A stretch of 64,000 bases of DNA, from NCBI GenBank assembly GCA_020631735.1, contig CM036225.1, positions 67,940,662-68,004,661 on the forward strand, read 5' to 3'. Made by a program: the position numbers and the translations under genes. The notes under the pieces were generated by a model, which was not told the DNA's origin, did not search any database, and saw only the letters and a list, made by a program, of their open reading frames with translations. This DNA is from Saccharum officinarum. Lineage: Eukaryota; Streptophyta; Magnoliopsida; Poales; Poaceae. This document shows, piece after piece, positions 25,641 to 37,100 of this stretch. Position 1 is the first letter of the stretch. Every line of letters begins with the position of its first letter.

Positions 25641-27082
25641 GTATCAATTTGCACACTTTGGTTGATCACATGAATATCATCATCGTCAACTTGCCTTGGC
25701 CTAACATCACCAATGTCCATGTTCTTCATTGCATTTGACAATTGATCTCCTCTCACATCATCAAGGTTTTGAGCTTCAATTTGAGACCCTTGGGTTTCAT
25801 CAAACTCAACATCATGAACTTCTTCCAAGGTGCCATTTGTGAGATTCCAAACTCTATATGCTTTGCTTGAGGTAGAATAACCAAGTAAGAATCCTTCATC
25901 ACATTTCTTTTTGAACTTGCTCAATCTAGTACCTTTCTTGAGAATATAGCATTTGCAACCAAACACTCTAAAGTATGCAATATTGGGCTTTCTTTCATTC
26001 AATAGCTCATATGGTATCTTCCCAAGCTTCCCATGGCAATAGAGACGGTTGCTACAATAGCAAGCCGTGTTGATGGCTTCACTCCAAAATGAATGACTAA
26101 CATTGTATTCACTAAGCATTGATCTAGCCATATCAATCAAGGTTCTATTTTTCCTTTCAACTACACCATTTGATTGAGGAGTGTATGTTGGTGAGAATTG
26201 ATGTCCAATACCAAGATCATCACACAAATCTTCAATTCTTATGTTCTTGAACTCACTACCATTGTCACTTCTAATCTTCTTGATGGTGGTCTCAAACTCA
26301 TTTTGCACCCTCTTGACAAAAGACTTGAATAGATCATAAACATCACTCTTGTCATAGAGAAAGAACACCCAAGTATATCTAGTGTAGTCATCAACAATCA
26401 CAAAACCATACTTGTTGCCACCAATGCTAGTGTATGTTGTTGGCCCAAACAAGTCCATGTGCAATAGCTCAAATGCCTTTGATGTGCTCATTTCACTCTT
26501 ACTAGGATGTGTGTTTCCAACTTGTTTGCCGGCTTGACAAGCACTACATAGTTTATCCTTTTTAAAAGTGACATCTTTCAAGCCTCTAACTAAGTCATGC
26601 CTCAAAAGTTTGTTCAATTGTTTCATTCCAACATGACCAAGCCTTCTATGCCACAACCAACCCATACTAGATTTGCTAAGCAAGCATGAAGTCAATTGTG
26701 TCTCACTATCATTGAAGTCAACCAAGTATAAGCTACCATGTCTAAATCCTTTGAATATCAAGTTTGATCCATCAACACTTATGACTTCAACATCATCACT
26801 ACCAAATATGCACTTGAAGCCAAGATCACAAAGTTGTGCCACCGATAAAAGATTGAAATCCAAGCTCTCAACTAGCAACACATTAGAAATGCTCATGTCA
26901 TTTGAGATAGCAATTTTACCAAGCCCCTTGACCTTGCCTTTCTTGTTGTTACCGAAAGTGATAGCATCAAAACCACCATTTTGACTTGTATCAATTGAAT
27001 TGAACATACAAGAGTCTCCGGTCATATGTTGAGTGCACCCACTATCAAGCACCCAATGCCTTCCTCTGGCTTTGTAATTGAC
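25620..27082 (-). pseudogene. Copia pol fragment: protease and integrase domains (element 1)
   Basis: The frame is open from just after a TAG at 27,083-27,085. It begins with the aspartic protease, WVLDSGCTQHMTG, whose active-site aspartate lies at about 27,044. Then comes the pre-integrase zinc domain of HHCC type: WLWHRRLGH followed by CSACQAGK. The integrase core follows, with the three acidic residues in LHMDLFGP, IRSDNGSEF and NGVVERKNRTL; 35 residues separate the second and third, the standard DD35E spacing. Then the C-terminal part has YFRVFGCKCYIL and KFKKKCDEGFLLGYS. The product would mature the polyprotein and insert the cDNA. The last ~50 codons of the frame (before 25,475) are out-of-frame residues caused by a shift near 25,620-25,640, so the true domain stops before that. 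gag ends at a stop in another frame at 27,096, as often seen for gag-pol boundaries in such elements. Confidence 0.95.
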
Positions 27083-27095
27083 CTACAAGACAAAA

Positions 27096-29164
27096 TCAAT
27101 TCTTTTTAGGTACCCAAACTTGTTTGGGTCCTCCAAGGTTAGAGACTAAGCTCTTTGGTACCCAAATGGCTTTCTTCTTTGAGCCCATCCATGGTGCACC
27201 AATGAACTTAGCATGAACACCATTTGTACCCTTGGTAAGCATATAGAAAGAATCAAACTTAATTGAGGATACATTTGCATTAGATTTCTTGTTCATGCAA
27301 TGTTGCTCTATATGACCAACTTGCTTGCAACTTTTGCAATAGCTACCATTGTTCTTCACAAAACGAGTCTTGTGAGGAGCAAAAGCGGCCTTGCCTTTCT
27401 TGGGGTTATAGCCCAATCCCTCTTTGTAGAGATGCCCTTTGGCTACCCAAGCACATAAGCAAACGGTCCTCACCACCATAAGCCTTAGCTAAGGTGTGAT
27501 TGAGCTCTTTTACCTCCTTGAGATTTTCATTCTCAACTATAAGTGTGGAGTCACAAGTGAAACCATCACTACTAGATGAGGGTGATGTAGATGCGCTACA
27601 TGAAGAGTTAGTGGGAGCAACAACAATAGGCTTAAGAAAGGATTCATCAATTATATCATATGATATGCCTATGTTATAAGTTTTAGCTTTCTCAACATTA
27701 GTTGGCTTGTTTTCACATTTTTCAACTAGAGAGGAATGAGCTTCTTCAAGCTTAGTGTGAGACTTTTGAAGCTTCTTATGGTCTACCTTTAGACTCTCAT
27801 AAGATGCCCTAAGCTCATCAAGTTCTTGCATAAGGTTTTTCTTTTCCTTAAGCAAGCCCTTGCACTCCTTTCTAGATTCTTTAAAATGTTGAGTGCAATC
27901 TTCTAGCATAGTGATTAGTTCATCTTTAGTGAATTCTTCTTCATCACTATCACTATCACTAGCATTATCATGATCACTCTCATCGTAGGATGATACCTTA
28001 GCGGCCTTAGCCATGAAGCACGATGGAGTGTCGAAGAGGGAGACCTTCTCTTGGATGGCTGCTAGCATGTCTCTTCTTGCTCTTGTTGTCATCCTCATCA
28101 TCACTTGAGGAATCATCACTATCCCATGTAGCAACATGAGAATCATTCTTCTTCTTATAAGAGCTCTCCTTCTTCTCTAGCTTCTTCTTTTGCTTCTTCC
28201 TCTCCTTCTTGATAGCATCTTCATCATCACTATCATAAGGACACTTTGCAATGAGATGGTCCTTGCTATGGCATCTAAAACATCTCATGGTATGCTCATT
28301 CTTCTTGGATGAGTTCTTCCTCCTCCTTGCACGATAGCCTTTCTTCTTCATAAATTTGCCAAATTGCTTGACAAAGAGAGCCATCTTCTCATCAATGTCA
28401 TCACTATCACAAGAGCTTGAGTCTTCATCACTTGATGATTCAATCTTCGATTTGCCCTTGGATGTGTGGCTTTGAATGCCACACTCTTCTTCTTTTCATC
28501 ATCTTTCTTCTCATTTTCCTTCTTCTTCTTCTTAACCAACTCATCCTTCTCATCATCTTCTCTATATGAATCATCGGTCATCACTTCTTGGAATATTTGT
28601 TGAGGAGTTGAATCCTTCAATGTAGTCCTTACTAGCACAGTGATCAATGTATCAAATCTCTTGGGTAGACTTCTCAAGAACTTCATAGAGAATTGATTGT
28701 CCTTGACCTCCTCACCAAGTGCCTTAAGCTCATTGACAATGACTTGCAACCTATGAAACATCTCCGGTACACTCTCATCATCTTGCATCTTGAAGCTTGA
28801 AAAACTTTTCTTGCAAGATATATGCTTTAGCGGTCTTTGTGCCTTCGGTGCCCTCAAATGTTTCTTCTAGCTTGGCCCAAGCATCATGAGCAATCTCTAT
28901 GTTCTTCACTTGCTCAAATGTCTTGTCATCTAATGCCTCATGAAGAGCACTAATGGCAATATCATTGCATTGGAGCTTCTTCTCTTCCACCGGTGTAGGT
29001 GCTTCCGGATTAGCAACCTCAAATTTTGTTTCGGTGACCTTCCACACTTCTCTATTGATTGACTTTAGGTGTGCGGTCATCTTAACCTTCCAATATGCAT
29101 AATTTGTGCCATCAAAGTGAGGTGCCTTCTTGGTGTTGTTGATGTGCAAGCTTAATTGAGCCAT
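27096..29164 (-). pseudogene. Copia gag, broken by about four frameshifts (element 1)
   Basis: gag would form the virus-like particle in the cytoplasm. The start ATG at 29,164 lies about 47 bases after the primer binding site. The first section has FDGTNYAYWKVKM, the usual copia gag N-terminal block. Frame shifts occur near 28,800, 28,390, 28,100 and 27,430, so the protein is split over four joins. Features in order: the gag helical region (29,160-28,600), a lysine-rich stretch, a first zinc knuckle CFRCHSKDHLIAKC (CX2CX4HX4C), an acidic serine-rich stretch, a long coiled coil with many Glu, Lys and Leu (about 27,950-27,700), a second zinc knuckle CKSCKQVGHIEQHC, and WVPKKN before the stop. 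The two knuckles and long coiled coil fit a SIRE-like gag. All parts are present, so the damage is point-like. Confidence 0.9.
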
Positions 29165-29210
29165 TTCTTTTTCACCGTAGGTTGTTAAGCCTCAAATAAA
29201 CGGTGTCTCG

Positions 29211-29222
29211 GCTCTGATACCA
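29211..29222 (-). other. Primer binding site (tRNA-Met type) of element 1
   Basis: The minus strand reads TGGTATCAGAGC, complementary to the 3' end of plant initiator tRNA-Met and the common copia primer site. It is two bases from the end of the 5' LTR at 29,225, so it fixes the element's orientation. Confidence 0.95.
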
Positions 29223-29224
29223 CT

Positions 29225-31105
29225 TGTAAGGTCCAAATAGGCTAGAGGGGGGTGAATAGCCTAATTAAAACTTCTACAAGAATTACTTAACCACAAGTTA
29301 GTACGAAAGGTGGCGAAGCAAAAGCACTAGCTCTAACTAATTAAGCAAGCCACCTACACAAGTCGAGTACAAGGCTATTCACTAAACACAACAACAACTA
29401 CAAGCTATAAACAAGAAGTAATACGAGAGAAGAGCTTCGAGTGATTATACCGCCGTGAAGAGATGAGAAATACCAATCAATCAATCACACAAGAGAAATC
29501 CTCGGGAAGAGAATGACACAAGAATTTATCCTGAGGTTTACTTGCTTCCCGACAAGCTACTCCCCGTTGTGGCGATACACCCACTTGTCGGTTCGCGAGC
29601 TAATCGACTATCAAGAGTCGAGCCCTCGGCGGGCGCCGCACAACTGCACATAAGATGGAGATCCTCCAAGCCACGAGCTCCACTAGAGTATCTAATTTGC
29701 AAACACCCGCGAGGAAGGATCAAGAACCCCTTACAACACTTGGTGAAGGCTCCAACAATCTCCAATTGTGAGCTCAATCACCTCCGCTGCTCCAAGCCGT
29801 CTACCGTGTCGGGAAACACGGAAGAGTAATGAGAAATCCGCAGCAACTTGATGATCAAGTGCCTCTAGAATGCAACTCTCAAGCAACGCACTTGAATCTC
29901 ACTCAATCTCACTCAAGATGTGCAACTAAGCAAAGAGATGAGTGGAGGGGTTGTTCTCTAGCTCAAAGTATGTCTCTAGGTCTCAAAATGTGCAAGAGTT
30001 GCCCTTAAACCCCGGCCAACGTCTATTTATAACGAAGGGGTACGCAGCTAGCCGTTACGGACGACGCAGTTCAAAACGAGCTGACCGGACGCTCCGGTCA
30101 GGGTGACCAGACGCGTCCGGTCACTACAGGACAAGCATGAACAGTGCGCGTCAGAAGTTACCGTTGCTATGACCGGACGCGCCCTAGCTTATGACTGGAC
30201 GCGCCCTAGCGAATGACCGAAAGCGCCCTAGCGTATGACCGGACGCGCCCTACCTGGCGTCTGGTCAGAGTCCAGTAAGCTCCCATCACGACTGGACGCG
30301 TCCGATCGTACATGACCGGACGCGCCTCGCGTCCGATCATCACTCCTGCACTCTCTGCCCCTCTATACGCCTGACCGGACGCGCCGGTTCCAGGAAGGGC
30401 CAGACGCGCCGGTCGCGCGTTCTCTTTCTGCGCATAGGTGAACTGACCGGACGCGCTGGTCAGGCCAGACCAGTGTCTGGTCACTCACCCTAGGCGCGCT
30501 GACCGAATGAACTGACCGGACGCGCTGGTTAGACCGTGACCGCGTCCGGTGCAACGTCCGGTCACCACAGTGACCTCCGTTCGCCTCCGTTTCTTTTCCG
30601 ACTTCCGGCGTAGTAGAAAATAGGCATTTCACTTCTCCAAAAAGCACATGTGCATGTGTGTTAGCATTTCACAATCATTTTCAAGGCGTTATGTTAGCTC
30701 TTTACTAGATCCTAATGCATATGCTCAAGACATTGATCTAGTGGCACTTGATTCCCGAGCTAACCGTGATTGCCCCTCTTGATAGTCGACTATGTATCCT
30801 AAACCCGATCAATCACTTCTCTACTCATCTTAGACCGGCAAAAGGAAAAACCCCTATGGTTATACCTTTGCCTTGCGCTCTTATATCCTTCTCTTTCACT
30901 TGATCATCATGTCCATCATTTTATGTGCATCTCCACCATGATCATCATTTCATGTCCATGCACCAACTCTTTGTGATCTTGTGGCCACCACTCCTTGCCA
31001 CATACACCTTCATCACATGTGTTGCTTGTGCCTAACTCAAAACACTTAACACATGACAGTAGCAACTTGGTGTCATTAATTACCAAAACCAAACTTGGGC
31101 TTTCA
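29225..31105 (-). repeat. 5' LTR of copia element 1
   Basis: The 1,881-bp LTR ends TGAAAGCCC at 31,105 (sense start) and CTTACA at 29,225. It has lost about 112 bp relative to the 3' LTR between two short CAC stretches near 30,648, and has about 22 bp more inside its GC-rich block near 30,095. The 22-bp minisatellite is at 30,170-30,257. Differences from the 3' LTR are mainly C/T and A/G, as expected for methylated cytosine decay. Confidence 0.95.
30025..30031 (-). promoter_or_regulatory. Candidate TATA box of the 5' LTR (element 1)
   Basis: The minus strand reads TATAAAT downstream of the CpG-rich block, in the usual order enhancer-like repeats then TATA. The same motif is at 21,615-21,621 in the 3' LTR. 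No transcript data, so this is by motif and position only. Confidence 0.5.
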
Positions 31106-31110
31106 GTGCG
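31106..31110. repeat. Target site duplication, right side of element 1
   Basis: GTGCG directly after the terminal CA of the element, identical to 20,810-20,814; the satellite resumes mid-monomer. Confidence 0.95.
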
Positions 31111-34100
31111 TCCAAAATGATTTCTGAGCCAACGCTACGTTTTGCGCAAAATGTGCACCTATCTAGCGTCAAGGTTAGCACTATGTCTAAACAGACCAAA
31201 ACGAGCATCCACTTGAGCCTCGTCACCTAGGAGTACCATCGAGCGCGTCCAAAATGATTCCCAACCCCATGGTACGTTCGACACAAACCGTGCACCAATC
31301 TCGCATCAAGATTATCACTATCTCCAAACAGACCAAAACGAGCATCCACTTGAGCCTCGTCACCTAGGAGAACCATCGGGTGTGTCCAAAACAATTTTTG
31401 AGCCTATGATACGTTCGACGCAAACTATGCACCTATCTTACGTCAAGATTAGCACTATCTCCAAACGGACCAAAACGAGCATCCACTTGAGTCTCGTCAG
31501 CTTGCGTACGATCGGGTGCATCCAAAACGATTTCTAAGCCTATGGTACATTTGGCGCAAACCATGCACCTATCAAGATTAGCACTATCTCCAAACAGACC
31601 AAAACGAGCATCCACTTGAGACTCGTCACCTAGGAGTACCATCGGATGTGTCCAAAACAATTTCTGAGCCTATGGTACGTTTAACGCAAACCGTGCACCT
31701 ATCTTGCGTCAAGATTAGCACTATCTCCAAACATACCAAAACGAGCATGCACTTGAGCCATGTCACCTAGGAGTACCATCAGGCGCATCCAAAACGATTC
31801 CTGTGCCTATGGTACGTTTGGTGCAAACCGTGCATCTATCTTGCACTCACACTACCACTGTCTCTGAATGGATTGAAATGAGATTCCACATGAACAAAGT
31901 CATATAGGAGATCCATCGGGTGCGTCCAAAATGATTTTCTGACCCTATGTTATGTTTGGCGCAAACCGTGCGTCTATCTTGCGTCAAGATTAGCACTATC
32001 TCCATACAGACAGAAACGAGCATCCACTTGAAACTCGTCACATAGGAGTACCATCGGGTGTGTCTGAAATGTTTTTTGAGCTTGTGGTACGTTCGGCGCA
32101 AACCGTGCACCTATCTTACGTCAAGATTAGCACTATCTCCAAATAGACTAAAACAAGTAACCACTTGAGCCTCCTCACCTAGAAGTACCATCGGGTGCAT
32201 CCCAAAATGATTTCTAAGCTATGTTTGGCGCAAACCGTGCACCTATGATGCACTGACTCTAACAGTGTCTCCAACTGGATTGAAACGAGATTTTACATGA
32301 CCAATGTCACAGAGGAGATCCATCGGGTGCGTCCAAAATGATTTCTGAGCCAATGCTACATTTGGCGCAAACTGTGCACCTATCTAGCGTCAAGGTTAGC
32401 ATTATGTCTAAACAGACCAAAACGAGCATCCACTTGAGCCTCGTCACCTAGGAGTACCATCGAGCGCGTCCAAAATTATTCCCAAGCCCATGGTACATTC
32501 GACGCAAACCGTGCACCAATCTCGCATCAAGATTAGCACTATCTCCAAATAGACCAAAACGAGCAACCACTTTAGCGTCGTCACCTAGAAGTACCATTGG
32601 GTGCGTCAAAAATGATTTCTGTGCTTATGGTATGTTTGGCGCAAACAGTGCACCCATCTTGCACTGATAGGTCTGTTGTCTCCAAATGGATTGAAACGAG
32701 ATTCCACATGACCAATGTCACCTAGGAGATCCATCGGGTGCATCCAAAACGATTTTTGACCATATGTTACGTTCGGCGCAAACCGTGCGTCTATCTTGCG
32801 TCAAGATTAGCACTATCTTCAAACAGACCAAAACGAGCATCCACTTGAGCCTCGTCACCTAGGAGTACCATTGGGTGCATCCAAAATGATTTCTATGCGA
32901 TGTTTGGCGCAAACCATGCACCTTTCTTGCACTGACACTAACACTATCTCCAAATGTGTTCAAATGAGATTCCAAATGACCAATGTTACTGAGAAGATCC
33001 ATTGGGTGTGTCCAAAATGATTTCTGAGCCTGTGGTACGTTCGGCGTAAATCCTGCACCTATCTTGTGTCAAGATTAGCATTGTCTCCAAACAGACCAAA
33101 ATAAGCATCCACTTGAGCCTCGTCACCTAGGAGTACCATCGAGTGTGTCAAAACGATTTCTGAGCCTATGGTACATTTGACGCAAACTGTGCATCTATCT
33201 TATGTCAAGATTAGCACTATCTCCAAACGGACCGAAACAGGCATCCACTTGAGCCTCGTCAGCTTGGGGTACGATCGGGTGCATCCAAAATGATTTCTAA
33301 GCCTATGGTACATTTGGCGTAAACCATGCACTTATCAAGATTAGCACTATCTCCAAACAGACCAAAATGAGCATCCACTTGAGACTGGTCTCCTAGGTGT
33401 ACCATCCGATGCGTCCAAAACAATTTCTGAGCCTATGGTACTTTCAACGCAAACCATGCATGTATCTTGCACTAACAATGCCATTGTCGCCAAATGGATT
33501 AAAATGAGATTCCACATCACCAAAGTCACATAGGAGATCCATCAGGTGCATACAAAATGATTTCTGAGCCTATGCTACGTTTGGCGCAAACCGTGCTCCT
33601 ATCTTGCGTCAAGGTTAGCACTATGTCTAAACAGACCAAAACGATCATCCACTTGAGCCTCGTCACCTAGGAGTACCATCGAGCGCATCCAAAACGATTT
33701 CCAAGCCTATGGTACGTTCGACGCAAATAGTGCACGAATCTTGCATCAAGATTAGCACTATCTCCAGACAGACCAAAATGGGCATCCACTTAAGCTTCGT
33801 CACCTAGGAGTACCATCGGGTGCATCCAAAACGATTTCTGTGCCTATGGTACATTTGGCGCAAACCATGCACCTATCAAGATTAGCACTATCTCCAAAAC
33901 AAGAATATAATTGAGCCTCTTCACCTAGGAGCATGATCGGATGCGTCCAAAACGATTTCTGAGCCTATGGTACGTTCATCGCAAACCATGCACCTATCTT
34001 GCATCAAGATTAGCACTATCTCCAAACATACCAAAACGAGCATCCACTTGAGCCACGTCACCTAGTAGTACCATCGGGTGCATCCAAAACGATTTCTGTG

Positions 34101-37100
34101 CCTATGGTACGTTTGGAGCAAACCGTGCACCTATCTTGCACTGACGCTACCACTGTCTCCAAATGGATTTCTGACCCTATGTTACGTTCGGCACAAAGTG
34201 TGCATCTATTTTGCATCAAGATTAGCACTGTCTCCAAACAGGCCAAAACAAGCATCCACTTGAGCCTCGTCACCATGGAGTACCATCGGGTGTGTCTGAA
34301 ACGATTTTCAAGCTTGTGGTACGTTCTGCGCAAACCGTGCACCTATCTTGCGTCAAGATTAGCACTATCTCTAAATAGACTGAAACAAGTAACCACTTGA
34401 GCCTCGTCACCTAGAAGTACCATCGGGTGCATCCCAAAATGATTTCTGATCTGCGTTTGGCGCAAACCGTGCACCTATCTTGCACTGACACTAATAGTGT
34501 CTCCAAATGGATTGAAACAAGATTCCACATGACCATTGTCAACGAGGAGATCCATCGGGTGCGTCCAAAATGATTTCTGAGCCTATGGACGTTCGGCGCA
34601 AACCGTGCACGTAACTTGCACTAACACTCCACTGTCACCAAATGGATAGAAACGAGATTTCACATGACCAAAGTCACATTGGAGATCCATCGGGTGCATC
34701 CAAAATGATTTCTGAACCTATGCTACGTTCGGTGCAAACTGTGCACCTATCTTGCGTCAAGGTTAGCACTATGTCTAAACAGACCAAAACGAGCATCCAC
34801 TTGAGCCTCGTCACCTAGTAGTACCATCGAGCGTGTCCAAAATGATTTTCGAGCCTATGGTACGTTCGACGCAAACCGTGCACCAATCTCGCATCAAGGT
34901 TAGCACTATCTCTAAACAGACCAAAACGAGCATGCACTTGAGCCTCGTTACCTAGGTGTACCATCGGTGCGTCCAAAACGATTTCTGAGCGATGTTTGGC
35001 GCAAACCGTGCACCTTTCTTGCACTGACATTACCACTCTCTCTAAATGGATTGAAATGAGATTTCACATGACCAATGTCACATAGGAGATCCATCGGGTG
35101 CGTCCAAAATGATTTCTGAGCCTATGGTTTGTTCGTCACAAACCGTGCACCAATCTTGCATCGAGGTTAGCACTACTCCAAACAGACCAAAACGAGCATC
35201 CACTTAAGCCTCGTCACCTAGGAGTACCTTCTTTTGCGTCCAAAACAATTTTTGTGCCTATGGTACGTTTGGCGCAAATCGTGCACCTATTTTGCACTGA
35301 CAGTACCGTTGTCTCCAAATGGATTGAAACGAGATTCCACATGACCAATGTCACCTAGGAGATCCATCTGGTGCATCTAAAACAATTTCTGAGCCTACGG
35401 TACGTTCGGCGAAAACCGTGCACCTATCTTGCATCAAGGTTATCACTATCTCCAAACAGACCAAAACGAGCATCCACTTGAGCCTCGTCACATAGGACTA
35501 CCATCGGGTGCGTCCAAAACGATTTCTAAGTGATGTTTAGCGCAAACCGTGCACCTATGTTGCACTGACACTAACACTGTCTCCAAATGGTTTGAAACGA
35601 GATTCCAAATGACCAGTGTCACTGAGAAGATCCATCGGGTGCGTCCAAAATGATTTCTGAGCCTATGGTACGTTCGGCGCAAACCGTGCAACTATCTTGC
35701 GTCAAGATTAGCACTGTCTCCAAACAGACCAAAACGAGCATCCACTTGAGCCTTGTCACCTAGGAGTACCATCGGGTGTGTCCAAAATGATTTCCGAGCC
35801 TATGATACGTTCTACGCAAACCGTGCACCTATCATATGTCAAGATGAGCACTATCTCCAAACGGACCGAAACGAGCATCCACTTGAGCCTCGTCAGCTAG
35901 TGGTACGATCAGGTGCGTCCAAAACGATTTCTAAGCCTATGGTACATTTGGCGTAAAACCATGCACCTATAATGATTAGCACTATCTTCAAACAGACCAA
36001 AACGAGCATCTAATTGAGCCTCGTCACCTAGGATTACCATCGGATGCGTCCAAAACGATTTCTGAGCCTATGGTACGTTCAACGCAAACCATGCACCAAT
36101 CTTGCGTCAAGATTAGCACTATCTCCAAACATACCAAAACGAGCATCCACTAGAGCCACGTCACCGAGGAGTACCATCGGGTGCGTCCAAAATGATTTAT
36201 GTGCCTATGGTACGTTTAGTGCAAACCATGAACCTATCTTGCACTGACACCACCACTGTCTCCAAATGGATTGAAATTAGATTCCACATGACAAATGTCA
36301 CATAGGAGATCTATCGAGTGCATCCAAAACGATTTCTGACCCCATGTTACGTTCGGTGCAAACCGTGCATCTTCTTGCGTCAAGATTAGCACTATATCCA
36401 AACAGACCAAAATGAGCATCCACTTGAGCCTCATCACTTGGGGTACCATCGGGTGTGTCTGAAACGATTTTTGAGCTTGTGGTACGTTCGGCGCAAACCG
36501 TGCGCACCTATCTTATGTCAAGATTAGCACTATCTCCAAATAGACAGAAACAACTAACCACTTGAGCCTCGTCACCTAGAAGTACCATCGGGTGCATCCC
36601 AAAATGATTTCTGATCTACGTTTGGCGCAAATCATGCACCTATCTTGCACTGACTCTAACAGTGTCTCCAAATGGATTGAAACAAGATTCCACATGACCA
36701 ATGTCACTGAGGAAATCCATCGGGTGCATCTAAAATGATTTCTGAGCCTATGGTACATTTGCCGCAAACCGTGCACCTATCTTGTGTAAAGATTAGCACT
36801 ATCTCCAAACAGACCAAAACGGGCATCCACTTGAGCCTAATCACCTAGGAGTACCATCGGGTGCGTCCAAAATAATTTTTGTGCCTATGGTACGTTTAGC
36901 GCAAACTCGTGCACGTAACTTGCACTAACACTCCACTGTCACCAAATGGATAGAAATGAGATTCCACATGACCAAAGTCACATAGGAGATCCATCAGGTG
37001 CATACAAAACGATTTCTGAGCCTATGCAAACCGTGCACCTATCTTGCGTCAAGGTTAACACTATGTCTAAACAGACCAAAACGAGCATCCACTTGAGCCT

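Larger units (their letters stand above)
20815..31105 (-). mobile_element. Complete but decayed Ty1/copia LTR retrotransposon (element 1)
   Basis: A 10,291-bp element read on the minus strand. The order in its sense direction is 5' LTR (29,225-31,105), primer binding site, gag, protease, integrase, reverse transcriptase, RNase H, polypurine tract and 3' LTR (20,815-22,786). Integrase ahead of reverse transcriptase places it in Ty1/copia. The long gag with coiled coil and two zinc knuckles and the pol sequence style suggest the SIRE/Maximus lineage (Opie-like); that lineage call is from memory. A perfect 5-bp target duplication shows it is a simple insertion. gag has about four frameshifts; pol has two frameshifts plus one nonsense codon, so it cannot move by itself. 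The two LTRs differ at about 27 positions in the first 850 bp by my count, mostly transitions, which suggests an insertion of the order of a million years old under commonly used grass rates. Confidence 0.95.

Noticed and set aside
20815..31105. Possibility that element 1 is a CRM-type centromeric Gypsy element.
   Set aside because: Integrase precedes reverse transcriptase, the active site is YVDD in a copia context, and no chromodomain is visible; no Gypsy element was found in the window.
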